From contig NZ_JAFNIH010000039.1 in NCBI RefSeq assembly GCF_019160155.1, positions 1 through 64,000 of the forward strand: a DNA stretch of 64,000 nt. The letters run 5' to 3'. Of the stretch, positions 38,401-44,250 are shown one piece after another (positions within the stretch are counted from its first letter, which is position 1; each line of letters starts with the position of its first letter). The position numbers and the translations under genes are program-made. The stretch comes from Pinisolibacter aquiterrae (GTDB lineage Bacteria; Pseudomonadota; Alphaproteobacteria; Rhizobiales; Ancalomicrobiaceae). The notes beneath the pieces are model-generated. The model had not been told where the DNA came from, did not search any database, and was given only the letters and a program-made list of their open reading frames with translations.

Positions 38401-38849
38401 GCTTCCGTCAGCTTCTTGGACGGGCCGTAGCAAGACGTGATACCGAGTAGTTCGCTCTTGTCGACGGAAACGGGAGCATCGAGGCGGATCGCCACGACGT
38501 CGTTCGTCTGAAAACTACCGGTGTAATTTCGCAACGAAATGATCGACGAGGCCTGTGTCGCGACCGCATCCGCGGCTACGACCGTGCCCGGCACGTATCC
38601 GATGCCGAAGGAATAGGTATGAATACCATCTTTGTCGGCAAGCTTGCCGGAATTGACGACGTGGGCCGCACTCAGAACAATATCTTCGGACAGCAGGATC
38701 CCGCTCCCCGTATTGTTGCCCACTGGTTCGAGTACACCGACGACGATCGAGCCCAGTGTCGAGTCGGATGGCACGAGAGTATATTTTGTCTTGTAAGCGT
38801 ACGGGAAATAGTTTTCCAAGCCGTATTGGCCAATAGCAAGATTTTCCAT
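29448..38849 (-). CDS. giant RTX protein with N-terminal trypsin-like protease domain
   Basis: 3133 residues, preceded by GAGGGGGTAAAATC as a ribosome-binding site. Residues about 30-280 resemble a chymotrypsin-fold serine protease with a plausible triad: His63 in LSAAHVVNSG, Asp117 in QTNDVVAIRLD and Ser222 in AAGHSGGPAIV. At about 310-345 comes a first GGADTDT-type calcium repeat. Around 640-760 lies the segment LDLDGDGIDLV, FDLDGDGFSEKTGWV, LALDRNGNGVIDDVSELFGG with many Asp-rich EF-like loops, common in large type I-secreted proteins. A helical region follows, and from about 1160 to the end are repeated modules with GGAGDDxLxGG turns alternating with YxxGxGxDxI and FxDGTxW segments. It should be unfolded in the cytosol, exported and folded by calcium outside. 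Adhesin, toxin or surface protease are all possible. Confidence 0.93.
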   Translation of the reverse strand: MENLAIGQYGLENYFPYAYKTKYTLVPSDSTLGSIVVGVLEPVGNNTGSGILLSEDIVLSAAHVVNSGKLADKDGIHTYSFGIGYVPGTVVAADAVATQASSIISLRNYTGSFQTNDVVAIRLDAPVSVDKSELLGITSCYGPSKKLTEALKSMFSVGFPGLYTVADDQLTSSGKVDSYALSSGASIVAQPSELESLDVSSARYDGQMNWSASGIMGAAGHSGGPAIVNIGGKQFIAGNFTWANATGPNNGANNNGAGVGGILLSDKDYAVLSAAIAKTNGTLPRVKLAWSDDSTNLILGSDDAGGDTIDTVWRSELVFAGDGNDVIIGSSGNDSIDGGADTDTVDYRGMSVKLVGGTANDGTGLHIAKGADGLYGTDTLHDVEEVVIGKQTLKLDAVAEYDQGAKSEKIAISFEAGAAVDQDVAAATSNDATAWATLDLSAFGADGGVILKNGRLAGTNWTFRGANEVIGSSKSDTFNGLAGVATVDGGGGKDEFRNIGSGTQVTTGSGADEVYLSNNILITDASAEDNLYAYDDLNLTGGVSWKGSEDVWAHGAGGMCKYGYNAKGELVVGDLLGNLTYVANGQSTNYGSDPAGRAFGLYVAEMDVQTKLFRELETPWNVDASYAAILSTKPKAELGISLYRGADPLVLDLDGDGIDLVGQSSVSPRFDLDGDGFSEKTGWVGSGDGLLALDRNGNGVIDDVSELFGGPRADGGVDTNGDGRITGAERMQSGFDALAAYDGNGDGVIDASDAVFSELRVWIVADGDAVTDEGELKTLAEVGITSISLASTDESGVFVAGNQVTATGGFTRTDGSTSTIANVDLKIDNFDSQWLAATTLSETAAALPELRGHGTLADLRQVMTLTPSLETVVVGALDDLGAARGMEAIRSAAIPVLLGWAASLPAVASTEHYQTVHVVLGASDRHVVDYAYAVQVDGTERWMLASSNTSYESLAALKAANPSLDGRWRDLSSDELAFVERYTGEQLPTVLDAGSSKSAVVAAFDMAYTHLDMLSVRLAVQAAPDYYGLSYDVSEDLFRPATDRQLVPFFEHVFSEVQTATPAEISAYFATMNDVFDRIVTAYDRGTGNSINSFGFLYANLVAAWENVGLPISLNAAASDFGIPETLLVDDFDAPVEGTGEANIFYLGSGDQTVYGKGGHDDYVIGRNFGHDTIVDDETNITHDDDYVRFAQYASTEITATRDGLDLLLTVVATGDEVRIVNQFAGFIPGIMGGGETSSAFGIDLIQFVDGVQWTREDIAWQVSRSSSASETILGTPDKDVLDGGAGDDILVGGNDFDIYLFGYGYGHDVVDERVSSIGSAAFAVVGWDQDAVQFGEGITEDDLTFAREGGDLILGLLGSDDTLTVKGQFNSTYTGVFGQIWMDRIEIFRFADGSSLDWTEVMDRTIAAQETQGDDTVMGFDVADVLDGGAGDDFLSGGNDGDTYVFGLGYGHDLVRDAETSVYGDQADSIAFGYGLTSADVMFSHPEDTDDLVVTLADGSTLTIQNQFGIIYTGVVGDLAFDRIERFVFTDADGETVLSARDVELRLIAEAETSGDDRIFGFASDDRLDGGAGGDLMKGGDGNDTYVFGHGYGHDRIAESSSHILAPETDVVALTEDVSPDQVRVTRGAGNDIVLTLTDTGETLTLSDQTSYGVLNWRPSEVESVAFADGTIWTAADLRSKALENAATSGDDTVEGFFSDDVIDGGAGDDLLMGGDGSDTYVFGRGSGHDTIDERLGYVTYSSVDRVVFGSDVAPSDIVVTRPGNDDEILLTIADTGDSLLLLSQDWQYSTVESYVFADGTTWSLADLKAKLIAQTETAGNDVVTGFGGADRLEGGKGDDVLDGREGDDTYVYARGDGHDTIDEGTLYAGTADRLVLTGIDPGDVSLRRSGDDLILDIAESSAGTGDGGSILLKYVLVKAYDRGVEFVEFANGTVWTANDLRNMLISAAGTDGDDTIAGSNVADVIAGGKGNDALNGGAGDDTYVYARGDGNDTVSDGYWGGTSDRLLFTDIGPGDVTLQRSGNDVTFSIAESAAGAGDGGSVRLTSSLDDSHYDDGIEQVVFGDGTVWSRAEIRAMLLAQASTAGADTIAGFNAPDTITAGRGDDVINGAGGDDTYVYARGDGNDTISDGYWGGTSDRLLFADIGPGDVTLQRSGNDVTFWIAESEAGAGDGGSVRLTSSLDDSHYDDGIERVVFGDGTVWSRAEIRAMLLAQASTAGADTIVGFNAPDTITAGRGDDVINGAGGDDTYVYARGDGNDTITEDTWGGPSDRIVFSDLAPTEVTLERTGNDLVIRIAESASGAGDGGSILIRNTLDDSMEKGVEALVFADGTTWSRAEVRMKLLAQASTDGNDTIVGFNVADTITAGKGDDVINGGIGNDTYVWARGDGDDTITEDKGNGTGDRIVFSGVASADVRLERHGNDLTIVIAESSAGAGDGGSILVKNTLMDNGGQGVEAFVFADGISWSRTDVLARAVNFVPITTGNDVYAWAHGDASEVIGGGGVGGVDQLTISGVDIALLDFARSGANGVDLVVTDTVSGKTITVRDQFSGSGAGIEILVVGDTTLDATAIAERAWYRGGAGDDSFAGSDLNERFDGGAGDDVISAGAGNDVLHGGAGSDALAGEVGSDDYYWAPGDGSDVVSDWWNEGDVDVLHLDGVDLARLDLARGGNNNADLLVTDTLTGETITVYGQFYGSGSGIESLVIGATTLDTTAIAEQAWYRGGSGDDGFWGGDLSERFDGGAGGDLLFGGAGDDVFHGGTGADTLAGEVGSDDYFWAPGDGSDVISDLWNEGDVDVLHLDGVDLDRLDLARGGGDNADLLVTDTLTGETITVTGQLYGSGSGIESLVVGDTTLDATAIAERAWYRGGAGDDSFAGSDLNERFDGGAGDDVISAGAGNDVLHGGAGSDTLAGEAGSDDYYWAPGDGSDVVSDWWNEGDVDVLHLDGVDLARLDLARGGNNNADLLVTDTVTGETITVYGQFYGSGCGIESLVVGTTTLDATAIAEQAWYRGGSGDDGFWGGDLSERFDGGAGADLLVGGAGDDVYRYASGDGNDTIDDTDGLADRLVFSDLTAADVRLLIVGDDLHVDVLGTGATLTDAGHFASATRGLDQITFSDGTTWSRSDITSHAVAA
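29715..31185 (-). repeat. tandem 432-base coding modules inside the RTX gene
   Basis: The same landmark (TACCAGG in the plus strand) recurs at 29821, 30253, 30685 and 31117, exactly 432 bases (144 codons) apart. Units one and three resemble each other more than units two and four do to either, so the array is also an 864-base duplication. Each unit codes for a GGAGDDxFxGGDLxERFDGG calcium turn and a VDVLHLDGVDLxRLDLARGG segment. Upstream in the gene a different module recurs every 396-399 bases (from about 31705 to 32900). Confidence 0.85.
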
Positions 38850-38866
38850 GATTTTACCCCCTCAAT

Positions 38867-39724
38867 TCAAAACCCCGGCCTCCACCGATCGATCACCCAG
38901 CCGCCGTCGTAGCGCTGCGGCGATCTGCACCAGATGTCCGGTTGCCCCCGTCTCGGTTTGGTCGGATCGAAGGCCAGACCCACAACCCCGTCGTCGCGCA
39001 CGTGATAGCCTAGCCGTCCAGGAACATTTTCCGGGCGAGCAAGATTATTCAGTTGTATGGCTCGTACTTCTTGGCACTCGAAATATACTTTCTTTCTCAA
39101 GGTCCCGCGTTTCGGATCGATGGCCCCGGAATAATCGCAACCTGCTGCGCCATTGAGATTTCTCTCTTCCCTCCACCGAATGCCAAGGGAGCTCGAACAT
39201 ACGGTCATAAGTGCAAATTCATCGCTGTCTTGACATGCGATGAGCTTGCGTTCGCAGGATCCCACATCACTGCTCGGTTCGATCGGCACGCATTGCGGCC
39301 GGTCGGTGGCTCGATCGCGTGTACAGCGCGTGCAGGCGTCGTCCCACTTCGTGCAGTAGGGGGAATCCCATTTCTCGGCCGGAACGTTTCGGTCCGGCTC
39401 GACCTTGAACCAAGCAGCATTGCGGCTGGCGACCTGTTCCGCTGGAGAGAGCGCTTCGTAGGCCCGTCGTCGGACCTTCAAGGCCGGCCTCTTCTCCGTG
39501 GTCACACCGGGACCGGACGACGCGGCGACGGCATTCTCGGCGAGCGGCGCCACGGCAATCGAAGCGATCACGCCGATCGCAGCCGCCACGTGGACCCTTC
39601 GGGCCGCAGCACGGGACGCGGCGAACAGGCAAAGCACCCCCCCATTCCGACGAGCGATGGGGGAGCGGTTGCGCGCGGTGTCCGCGCTCATGAGGTTCGG
39701 GACGGTATCGCGATCCTCCATCAT
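38867..39724 (-). CDS. Cys-rich protein with N-terminal membrane segment, function unknown
   Basis: 285 residues from the ATG at 39724. A basic stretch (ASRAAARR) precedes a hydrophobic segment (VHVAAAIGVIASIAVAPLAE) that could be an anchor or a long signal peptide. The outer part has about eleven cysteines, several in close pairs (CTKWDDACTRCTRD, CVPIEPSSDVGSCERKLIAC), suggesting disulfides in the periplasm. The C-terminus is rich in Trp/Arg (DIWCRSPQRYDGGWVIDRWR). The start codon overlaps the stop of the lipase-like gene (TGATG), and the RTX gene begins 17 bases after its stop, so it belongs to the secretion operon. No family recognised. Confidence 0.7.
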   Translation of the reverse strand: MMEDRDTVPNLMSADTARNRSPIARRNGGVLCLFAASRAAARRVHVAAAIGVIASIAVAPLAENAVAASSGPGVTTEKRPALKVRRRAYEALSPAEQVASRNAAWFKVEPDRNVPAEKWDSPYCTKWDDACTRCTRDRATDRPQCVPIEPSSDVGSCERKLIACQDSDEFALMTVCSSSLGIRWREERNLNGAAGCDYSGAIDPKRGTLRKKVYFECQEVRAIQLNNLARPENVPGRLGYHVRDDGVVGLAFDPTKPRRGQPDIWCRSPQRYDGGWVIDRWRPGF

Positions 39725-40377
39725 CACCTCGCTCTTCCCCCGACGCGTCTCGGCATCATCATCGGCCGGAAATATGACGGACGATTGCATGTTCTTTCAG
39801 CCACACGCCATCGAACGCACCGCCGAGGCTGCACACGACCATCATGGCCGTGGAGGACAGGGCAGCCTCCTTGGGGACCGCGATCGGTCGCCCCTCGCGT
39901 CGATTGCCCGGTCGTCCCGACGTATTCGGCCAACCCTCCGCCGGGCGAATGGCCGGTGAGAACGACGTTGCTCGGCGTCGTGTCCGCCCAGACCGACTGG
40001 TTCGTCACGGCCTGATAGAAGTCGAAAGCCAACTGCGTCTGGGCATTCGGCTCGCCCAGAGCCGCGATCCATCCCGTCAGAATGTCGCTCGCCCCCTTCA
40101 CGGGGTCGGTGGCCAAGGTGGGGTTGTCGGTGCCGCGATAGGCGATGATCGTCTTGCCGTCGAGGCTGGTGCCAGTTCCCGACACCGTATAGGCGACGGC
40201 GGCGAACCCGTCGGTGGCGAGATTGCCGATCCCCAAGTCGGCGGAACTTTTCGTGAATTTGAGAGGACCGATATTGGTTGCGTCGAGTTGCACGCTTGGC
40301 GCAAGGCCTCGATTATACGCATCCATCGAAGCGATGGCGAGTATGAGCTTCTCATACGTCGTATACTCAGTGCTCAT
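39724..40377 (-). CDS. lipase-like protein, probably truncated alpha/beta hydrolase
   Basis: 217 residues from ATG 40377, supported by GGAG eight bases upstream. The N-terminal 145 residues look like the start of RTX-type lipases: YTTYEKLILAIASMDAYNRG, TIIAYRGTDNP and the nucleophile elbow VVLTGHSPGGGLAEYVG (Ser in GHSPGG, where GHSLGG is usual). After this the sequence turns Arg/Gly/Cys rich and unrelated to lipases, and the expected Asp and His are missing, so a frameshift near 39910 is likely. Yet the stop overlaps the next start (TGATG), which argues for a real, short reading frame. It overlaps the lipoprotein gene by 11 bases. Confidence 0.6.
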   Translation of the reverse strand: MSTEYTTYEKLILAIASMDAYNRGLAPSVQLDATNIGPLKFTKSSADLGIGNLATDGFAAVAYTVSGTGTSLDGKTIIAYRGTDNPTLATDPVKGASDILTGWIAALGEPNAQTQLAFDFYQAVTNQSVWADTTPSNVVLTGHSPGGGLAEYVGTTGQSTRGATDRGPQGGCPVLHGHDGRVQPRRCVRWRVAERTCNRPSYFRPMMMPRRVGGRAR

Positions 40378-41143
40378 CGCCAACTCCTGATATGTAGTAG
40401 CGCGCTATCACGCCTCTTCCAGGATAGAAATTCTTGGAATATGGGTCGAGATCGCTTCCTTTGACCATCTCGGCGATCTTCTCTTTTGGGAGCCTGATCC
40501 AAGGGATCACCGCCTGAAGGCGGGCGACAGAAGCGGTTATCTCCGGCACCTCGATCTCGTCGGTCAGCTTGGCTCCGGGCTTCATCGGCGGCTTGCCCAG
40601 AATCTCGTAGTCCACCCGCGCGATCGCCACGCCGGGCCCGAAGACCGCGTCGAGATTGGCGGGATCGATCCACTCCGCCGTCGACGGCTGGCTCGGATCG
40701 CGGAAGCGCACCAGCGCCGGCAGGCTCTTCAGCGGGATCGACACCTTCGGTCGCGCTTCGACGACGGCGTCGATCGCCTGCGGCATCTTCATGTTCCTAT
40801 CCCGATAAGGACGGGCGGCGAACGGAACCAGAAGCCCCTCCTGACCGGTGCTGCCTCTCCGGAGTTCATCTCGCCAGAGCAGGCAGAGGAGATAGCCCCG
40901 CGGGCCGAGGTCGACGACGGTGGCCGCACCCTTCAGGTTGAAGAAGATCGCCGCTCCCATGCCGCCGAGTGGACCGTCGCCGAAGCCGATCCAGAGCCGA
41001 GCGACGCTCGACCCGACTTTCTGCCCTTCCGGCGTGTCGACCGTGATCGTCAACCGATAGAGCAGAGCTCGCGGCGGGCTCTCCTTCGCGCAGCCGGCGA
41101 GGGCCAGGGTCACGACTCCGGCGAGAAAACTGCGCCTCAGCAT
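40367..41143 (-). CDS. lipoprotein of unknown function
   Basis: 258 residues from the ATG at 41143, where a lipoprotein signal follows directly: MLRRSFLAGVVTLALAGCAK with lipobox LAGC. The mature part has a beta-rich beginning (RALLYRLTITVDTPEGQKVG, then GGMGAAIFFNLKGAATVVDL), and a region with SIPLKSLPALVRFRDPSQ. It has no recognisable enzyme motif. Its stop lies inside the lipase-like gene, so it heads the operon that ends with the type I exporter. Position upstream of a secreted lipase-like protein would fit an envelope-located partner or immunity factor, but this is a guess. Confidence 0.8.
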   Translation of the reverse strand: MLRRSFLAGVVTLALAGCAKESPPRALLYRLTITVDTPEGQKVGSSVARLWIGFGDGPLGGMGAAIFFNLKGAATVVDLGPRGYLLCLLWRDELRRGSTGQEGLLVPFAARPYRDRNMKMPQAIDAVVEARPKVSIPLKSLPALVRFRDPSQPSTAEWIDPANLDAVFGPGVAIARVDYEILGKPPMKPGAKLTDEIEVPEITASVARLQAVIPWIRLPKEKIAEMVKGSDLDPYSKNFYPGRGVIARYYISGVGDEH

Positions 41144-42070
41144 CGCCCCTCTCCGAGCATTTCCCACCTCTCGGCGCGTGACGCCGACCGCCGCCGCCTT
41201 GCAGCGCCGTTCGGACGGCCACGCATCCGCCCGACACCCCATTTGGCGACGACATTCGGCCTACGCCGATCATGGCCGAACGGTTTCGGATCGTCTCCCG
41301 GTGGAATTTCAGGGTGAGGCGGGATGACGCAGGAGTGGCGGCGGAGTAGGTCATCGTGCGCTGCGTCGATCGTATCGCCGAAAGACGCCGTCGTCGCCGT
41401 ACGAACCGAGCCTCTCGTGGCGATCGCCGGGCCTCGACGGGTCGATGGTCCTCGACGCCCATGGACGCGTCGACGACGCGCTCGACGTGCGGATCGGCGA
41501 ACGTAGGCGGAGCCTGAAGCGAAGTCGCCGAACCGGTCCGCCCGAGATCGCGCAATTCCGAGGGGATACATGGACGAGCCCATGAACGCTCTGCTTCGCC
41601 TCTCTTCCACGAATGGAGAGTCACGCCCGGACATCGCGCACCGTTCGGAGGCGCGCTTCAGGCCATCCTCCACGCCACTATCGGATCCTCCGAAGAATGC
41701 GCCCCGGACGGCTCCCAATCGATAAGAGGTACTTATCGATGGTGATACTCATCCGCCGGCGCCTGTCCGGGTGCTGGAAGCAAATACCGACTTCACTTCC
41801 GTTAATTGATCATTCACCATGTTCTCCAATATGATGCGATCGCTTCCCCTCCGTCTCGACGCCCTTCCCTGGGCCCGTCTCGCGCCGTCGCTCTGTCGCT
41901 TTCACTCAACGATTTCAATTTGCAGCGCTTGGCGAAAAACCGGCACGCGATTTTCGCTCTTCGATTTCAGTGAGTCGCCACTATCCCTCTGTACCGACGG
42001 GGATTTCCGTCCCGGTACTCGGAAAGTCCGCGGCAGCCGTCACAAACCGCCCTCCCCTCGCAGGCCCACG
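41144..42070. other. long non-coding stretch between divergent genes
   Basis: More than 900 bases between the lipoprotein start and the DUF1612 gene. Frames over 41200-41720 are open on the minus strand but Arg-rich and unlike known proteins, so they are not annotated. From about 41720 the base composition drops, with a perfect palindrome at 41718-41740 and a second possible hairpin at 41991-42018 (arms GTACCG...ACGG and CCGT...CGGTAC with a two-base bulge). Promoters for both neighbouring genes should lie here. Confidence 0.4.
41718..41740. promoter_or_regulatory. perfect 9-base palindrome
   Basis: Arms ATCGATAAG and CTTATCGAT are perfectly complementary around a five-base centre. The site is in an AT-richer patch without genes, 330 bases before the DUF1612 gene. 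It could be an operator of a dimeric regulator or a recombination/partition site. It is not a likely terminator, as no T-run follows. Confidence 0.5.
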
Positions 42071-43216
42071 ATGACCTCCTCGCGAACCCGCCTTCCCGAC
42101 CCGCTCCCTTGGCCCCTGCTGGCGCGACCGCTGGCCCGCGCCGAAGACGCGCTGGCTCGGCTCGACGAGCGTCTGCGGACGAGCCCGATCCGCGACGGCT
42201 GGATCGCCAGGACCCATTTCGGCGACGCCGCCGCCGCGCTCTGGCTCGACGGCGAACTCGTCGTCCTCGAAGACTTGGTGCTGCACGACGCCCGTCTCGA
42301 CGTGCGTGCACCCACCCACGAACTCACCCGGGCGCACGCCGTGCTGGGAGAGCGCCGCCGCATCGCCGGCGCCGAACCCGACTGGGCCCTGTCCGACGCC
42401 GGGATCGCGATTTTACGCGGACGGACCGCCGGAGACGAGGGGCTCACCCTAAATGCGGGGCATGAACCGGACCTCCGCTTCGGGGACGAGGACGACGAAG
42501 GCGGACCGAATGCCGCTGGGTTCGACGCGGACGCCGGCGGCCAGGCCCTGGCCGACGCCTTCGCGGCGGTCGACGCGGCGATCGCCCGTTCGAACCGTGC
42601 CCTCGCCGGCGAGGCATCGCGCCCACCGCCGCACCGAGATCGTGACCCACTCGTCTACGACCTCGACTGGGACGAAGAGGCGCGTCTCACCGAGTGGCGC
42701 AACGCCGTCGATCGGACCCGCGACCTGCCGCCGACCCTCGCCGCCGCGATCGCCCACACGGCATGGACTGCGATCGAGCCGCTGCAGCGCGCCCCCGGCC
42801 TCGGCCGCCTGCTCGCCGCCGCCCTTCTGCGGGAGCGCGGCAAGGCTCGCGCCCATCTGCCCTGCCTCGCCGAGGGCGCCAAGGCGGTGCCGCGCGAACG
42901 GCGCCGGCACCGCGACGCGTCGGTGCGTCTCGTCGCCGAGCTCGACGCCATCACCGCCGCCGCGGAGGAGGGGATGAAGCAACATGACCGTTGGCTCACC
43001 GCCCGCACGCTGCTGCAGCGCAAGCTCGCCGGCCGCCGTTCCACCTCCCGGCTGCCGGAGCTGATCGATTTGGTGATCTCACGGCCGCTGGTCTCGGCCG
43101 GCATGATCGCCGAGGCGCTCGCCGTCACGCCCCGGGCCGCCCTCGATCTGGTGAAGGACCTCGACCTGCGCGAGACGACGGGCCGCGGACGGTTTCGGGC
43201 ATGGACAGTCGGGTGA
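42071..43216 (+). CDS. DUF1612 / HTH protein (RHE_PE00001 family)
   Basis: 381 residues from the ATG at 42071. The N-terminal DUF1612 part has LARAEDALARLDERLRTSPI, GWIARTHFGDAAAALWLDGE and LEDLVLHDARLDVRAPTHEL. The middle is acidic and variable (residues about 130-200). The C-terminal winged-helix part has LPELIDLVISRPLVSAGMIA, then ALAVTPRAALDLVKDLDLRE. This architecture is the rhizobial RHE_PE00001 family, often found on plasmids and islands, which suggests the surrounding DNA is accessory. Role unknown; DNA binding is likely from the HTH. Confidence 0.88.
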   Translation: MTSSRTRLPDPLPWPLLARPLARAEDALARLDERLRTSPIRDGWIARTHFGDAAAALWLDGELVVLEDLVLHDARLDVRAPTHELTRAHAVLGERRRIAGAEPDWALSDAGIAILRGRTAGDEGLTLNAGHEPDLRFGDEDDEGGPNAAGFDADAGGQALADAFAAVDAAIARSNRALAGEASRPPPHRDRDPLVYDLDWDEEARLTEWRNAVDRTRDLPPTLAAAIAHTAWTAIEPLQRAPGLGRLLAAALLRERGKARAHLPCLAEGAKAVPRERRRHRDASVRLVAELDAITAAAEEGMKQHDRWLTARTLLQRKLAGRRSTSRLPELIDLVISRPLVSAGMIAEALAVTPRAALDLVKDLDLRETTGRGRFRAWTVG

Positions 43217-43382
43217 TCGGAGTGGCCGAGAGACCGTGGACGATCGATGGCGACATGGTCCGAAAACAGCGATGGTCGCTCGACCCGCTCGCCGTCGGCC
43301 GCTTCGGTCCTTTCGGTCTCGCGTGACGACCCGATCCGAAACGCGCTACGATCCGGCCAGCCGGTCCAGCCAAGAGGTGTCC

Positions 43383-43730
43383 ATGTACTGGCCCTTGCAG
43401 GATGCGAAGAACCACTTCTCGAAGATCGTCCGGCTGGCCCGGTCAGAGGGTCCCCAGGTGGTGACCAAGAGCAGCGTGCGCGCGGCCGTCGTCCTTTCGG
43501 CCGCCGATTACGATGTTCTGCTCTCCGGTCGCCAGACCTTCGTCGACGATCTCCTGTCGGGACCGAGTTGGGACACCGCCATGGCCGACGCCGTCGATGC
43601 ACGCGCCCAACCGCTCCGAACCGGCGGCATCCTGGCCTCGTTGCGCCGGGCGCCGCTCGTCGACGGCGACCTCGAGCTTACCCGCGCGAGGGACAACGGC
43701 ACGTCGGCGATGTCCCGATGCCCCGGTTGA
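43383..43730 (+). CDS. Phd/YefM-family antitoxin
   Basis: 115 residues. MYWPLQDAKNHFSKIVRLAR and VVTKSSVRAAVVLSAADYDV are the Phd/YefM DNA-binding fold; the C-terminal half (LELTRARDNG) would wrap around a toxin. The last ten residues differ from the usual ending because the frame runs past the start of the toxin stub. An antitoxin of this type is normally followed at once by a PIN or RelE toxin; here only 20 codons of a PIN toxin remain. Confidence 0.85.
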   Translation: MYWPLQDAKNHFSKIVRLARSEGPQVVTKSSVRAAVVLSAADYDVLLSGRQTFVDDLLSGPSWDTAMADAVDARAQPLRTGGILASLRRAPLVDGDLELTRARDNGTSAMSRCPG

Positions 43731-43780
43731 TCGACACCAATATTGTCTTGAGACAGGGTCGACGAGTGAGCCTCCGATGA
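43718..43780 (+). pseudogene. VapC-type PIN toxin stub
   Basis: Twenty codons, MPRLIDTNIVLRQGRRVSLR, with the first PIN aspartate in LIDTN, then stop. PIN toxins are about 130 residues, so all but the N-terminus has been lost. The frame ends inside the start of the XRE antitoxin gene (ATGA), suggesting a deletion joined two toxin-antitoxin loci. Confidence 0.7.
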
Positions 43781-44094
43781 CTGGAAAACGCTTCGAAAGT
43801 GTCTGGGACGCAGTCACCGATACGCCGCGGGAAGCCGCGGCCATGAAGTTGCAGTCGGCCGTCATGATCGAACTGCGCCGTTACATCGAGGAGCGGGGCC
43901 TCGACCGATCGGATGCAGCAGCATTGTTCGGACTGCCGCCGTCACGGGTCGCCGATCTGATGAACGGCAAAATTGACCGTTTCACGCTCGATGCACTGGT
44001 CGCTATGAGCGTCGCGGCAGGAATCACCACCGATGCCGGTCACGGGCTTCATGACGTGAAAGAGCCCCCGGCGGCGACAAAGGGTGGTACTTGA
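43777..44094 (+). CDS. XRE-family HTH antitoxin-like regulator
   Basis: 105 residues. The central HTH reads MIELRRYIEERGLDRSDAAALFGLPPSRVADLMNGKIDRFTLD, a pattern of HigA-type (HTH_37) antitoxins that usually accompany RelE/HigB toxins. Here no RelE toxin gene adjoins; upstream is the PIN stub. The following 156 bases to the next gene are of lower GC content and hold nothing recognisable. It is likely an orphan antitoxin or a self-standing regulator. Confidence 0.8.
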   Translation: MTGKRFESVWDAVTDTPREAAAMKLQSAVMIELRRYIEERGLDRSDAAALFGLPPSRVADLMNGKIDRFTLDALVAMSVAAGITTDAGHGLHDVKEPPAATKGGT

Positions 44095-44250
44095 GCACTC
44101 ACCTACAAATGAGCGGAACTCGGGACCTTGAACACGTATTTGTGGCCATCGCGACGTTTGGCTAGTGAGCGAATGGCAGCAGGGTAGGTTCAATGGCGAC
44201 CATATCATGTCATTTGGCGTCGAAATCATCTTAATGTTGCTTTCGCACTT

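Noticed and set aside
29907-38450. Very long open frames on the plus strand (901, 1213 and 699 codons)
   Set aside because: They are exactly antisense to the RTX gene, Arg/Asp/Val rich, and mirror its Asp/Gly repeats. They are by-products of GC-rich repetitive coding sequence.
41137-41718. A 193-codon minus-strand frame upstream of the lipoprotein
   Set aside because: Arg-rich composition, no family resemblance, and it overlaps a better start for the lipoprotein; typical random frame in GC-rich DNA.
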